From Deltaproteobacteria bacterium (GTDB lineage: Bacteria > Desulfobacterota > DAOWNY01): DNA of 14,096 bases. The translations under genes were made by a program, and so were the position numbers. Location of the stretch: NCBI GenBank assembly GCA_030642325.1, contig DAOWNY010000019.1, positions 1 through 14,096 on the forward strand, read 5' to 3'. The notes below the pieces were generated by a model. It was given only the letters and a program-made list of their open reading frames with translations, made no database searches and was not told the origin of the DNA. This document shows, one piece after another, positions 13,738-14,096 of this stretch (positions are counted from its first letter, which is position 1; the number at the start of each line of letters is the position of its first letter).

Positions 13738-14028
13738 ATGGATGAATTCGATAATTTTGAATTACCAATCGATGGCACATTGGATCTGCATACCTTTTGC
13801 CCGGGTGACGTGAAAGAGCTTGTGCCCGATTACCTGGCTGCCTGCCGGGAACGGGGAATTTTGCAGGTGCTCATCATTCACGGAAAAGGCACGGGGCAAT
13901 TGCGGCGTACGGTTCATTCCATTCTGAGCAGGCTGCCGGAGGTAGCTGGATTCCAATTGGCAGGAGAAGGCCGGGGGCAGTGGGGCGCTACCATAGTGGC
14001 ATTGCTGCCGTTCGAAGAACAAATATAA
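13738..14028 (+). CDS. Small Smr-domain protein
   Basis: The 96-residue product is almost entirely an Smr (small MutS-related) domain, which in other proteins acts as a nicking nuclease on DNA or RNA. The LDLHTF motif (about residues 14-19), the HGKGTGQLR loop (about 46-54) and the C-terminal GEGRGQWGATIVAL are all present. Compact stand-alone Smr proteins of this length occur in many bacteria. The ATG at 13738 gives a normal N-terminus (DEFDNFELPIDG); a TTG at 13687 would add 17 unlike residues. Neither has a clear ribosome binding site. It may be expressed with the PH-like gene or alone. Substrate and role are unknown. Confidence 0.9.
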   Translation: MDEFDNFELPIDGTLDLHTFCPGDVKELVPDYLAACRERGILQVLIIHGKGTGQLRRTVHSILSRLPEVAGFQLAGEGRGQWGATIVALLPFEEQI

Positions 14029-14096
14029 TTTTTATCGGATTATAATGTCGTTGCTTACAATCTATTCCCGATGGGGACAAGATTCCGTCAATCCCC

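Noticed and set aside
1..14096. CRISPR array, transposon or prophage
   Set aside because: There are no regularly spaced repeats, no transposase or integrase motifs and no phage structural genes in any frame.

Overview
The window looks like chromosomal DNA from a free-living diderm bacterium of moderate to low GC content. A predicted peptidoglycan-associated lipoprotein of the Pal type implies an outer membrane. A FlgC-like rod protein hints at flagellar ancestry. The gene content (class V aminotransferase, serA and purA in a row, an orphan short FlgC-like protein, a small stand-alone Smr protein, CCA encoded in the tRNA genes) would suit Desulfobacterota or a neighbouring uncultured lineage. 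That assignment is inference, not proof. No IS element, integrase, CRISPR array or phage gene was found.

Left part (209-8459) is entirely on the minus strand. In transcription order it reads: class V aminotransferase, serA, purA, tRNA-Lys(TTT), tRNA-Glu(TTC), a 71-aa membrane/coiled-coil protein, metK, a Pal-like lipoprotein, a class I aminotransferase, engB. The first two genes overlap by 11 bp and serA and purA lie about 20 bp apart, so they form one tight operon. metK, pal, the class I aminotransferase and engB are also closely spaced, with an ATGA overlap at the last junction. The first operon covers serine synthesis (3-phosphoglycerate oxidation plus a likely transamination step) and the first committed step to AMP. 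The second covers SAM synthesis, envelope anchoring, an amino-acid transamination and ribosome assembly.

Right part (8460-14096) is less dense. It holds a TerB-like protein, monofunctional hisB followed by hisA (without hisH between them or hisF after), a short FlgC-like protein on the minus strand, a PH-like/zinc-ribbon/membrane protein, and an Smr-domain protein. Four gaps of 330-730 bp separate them. They are AT-rich and contain several inverted repeats but no gene I can support.

No clearly novel multi-gene system is evident. The best leads are: a Pal protein whose conserved peptidoglycan-contacting Asp is a Cys; a TerB gene whose strong ribosome binding site points to an ATC/ATT start rather than ATG/GTG/TTG, preceded by a hairpin-rich leader; a compact multi-hairpin element between the convergent hisA and FlgC-like genes; and an unnamed PH-like/zinc-ribbon membrane protein.
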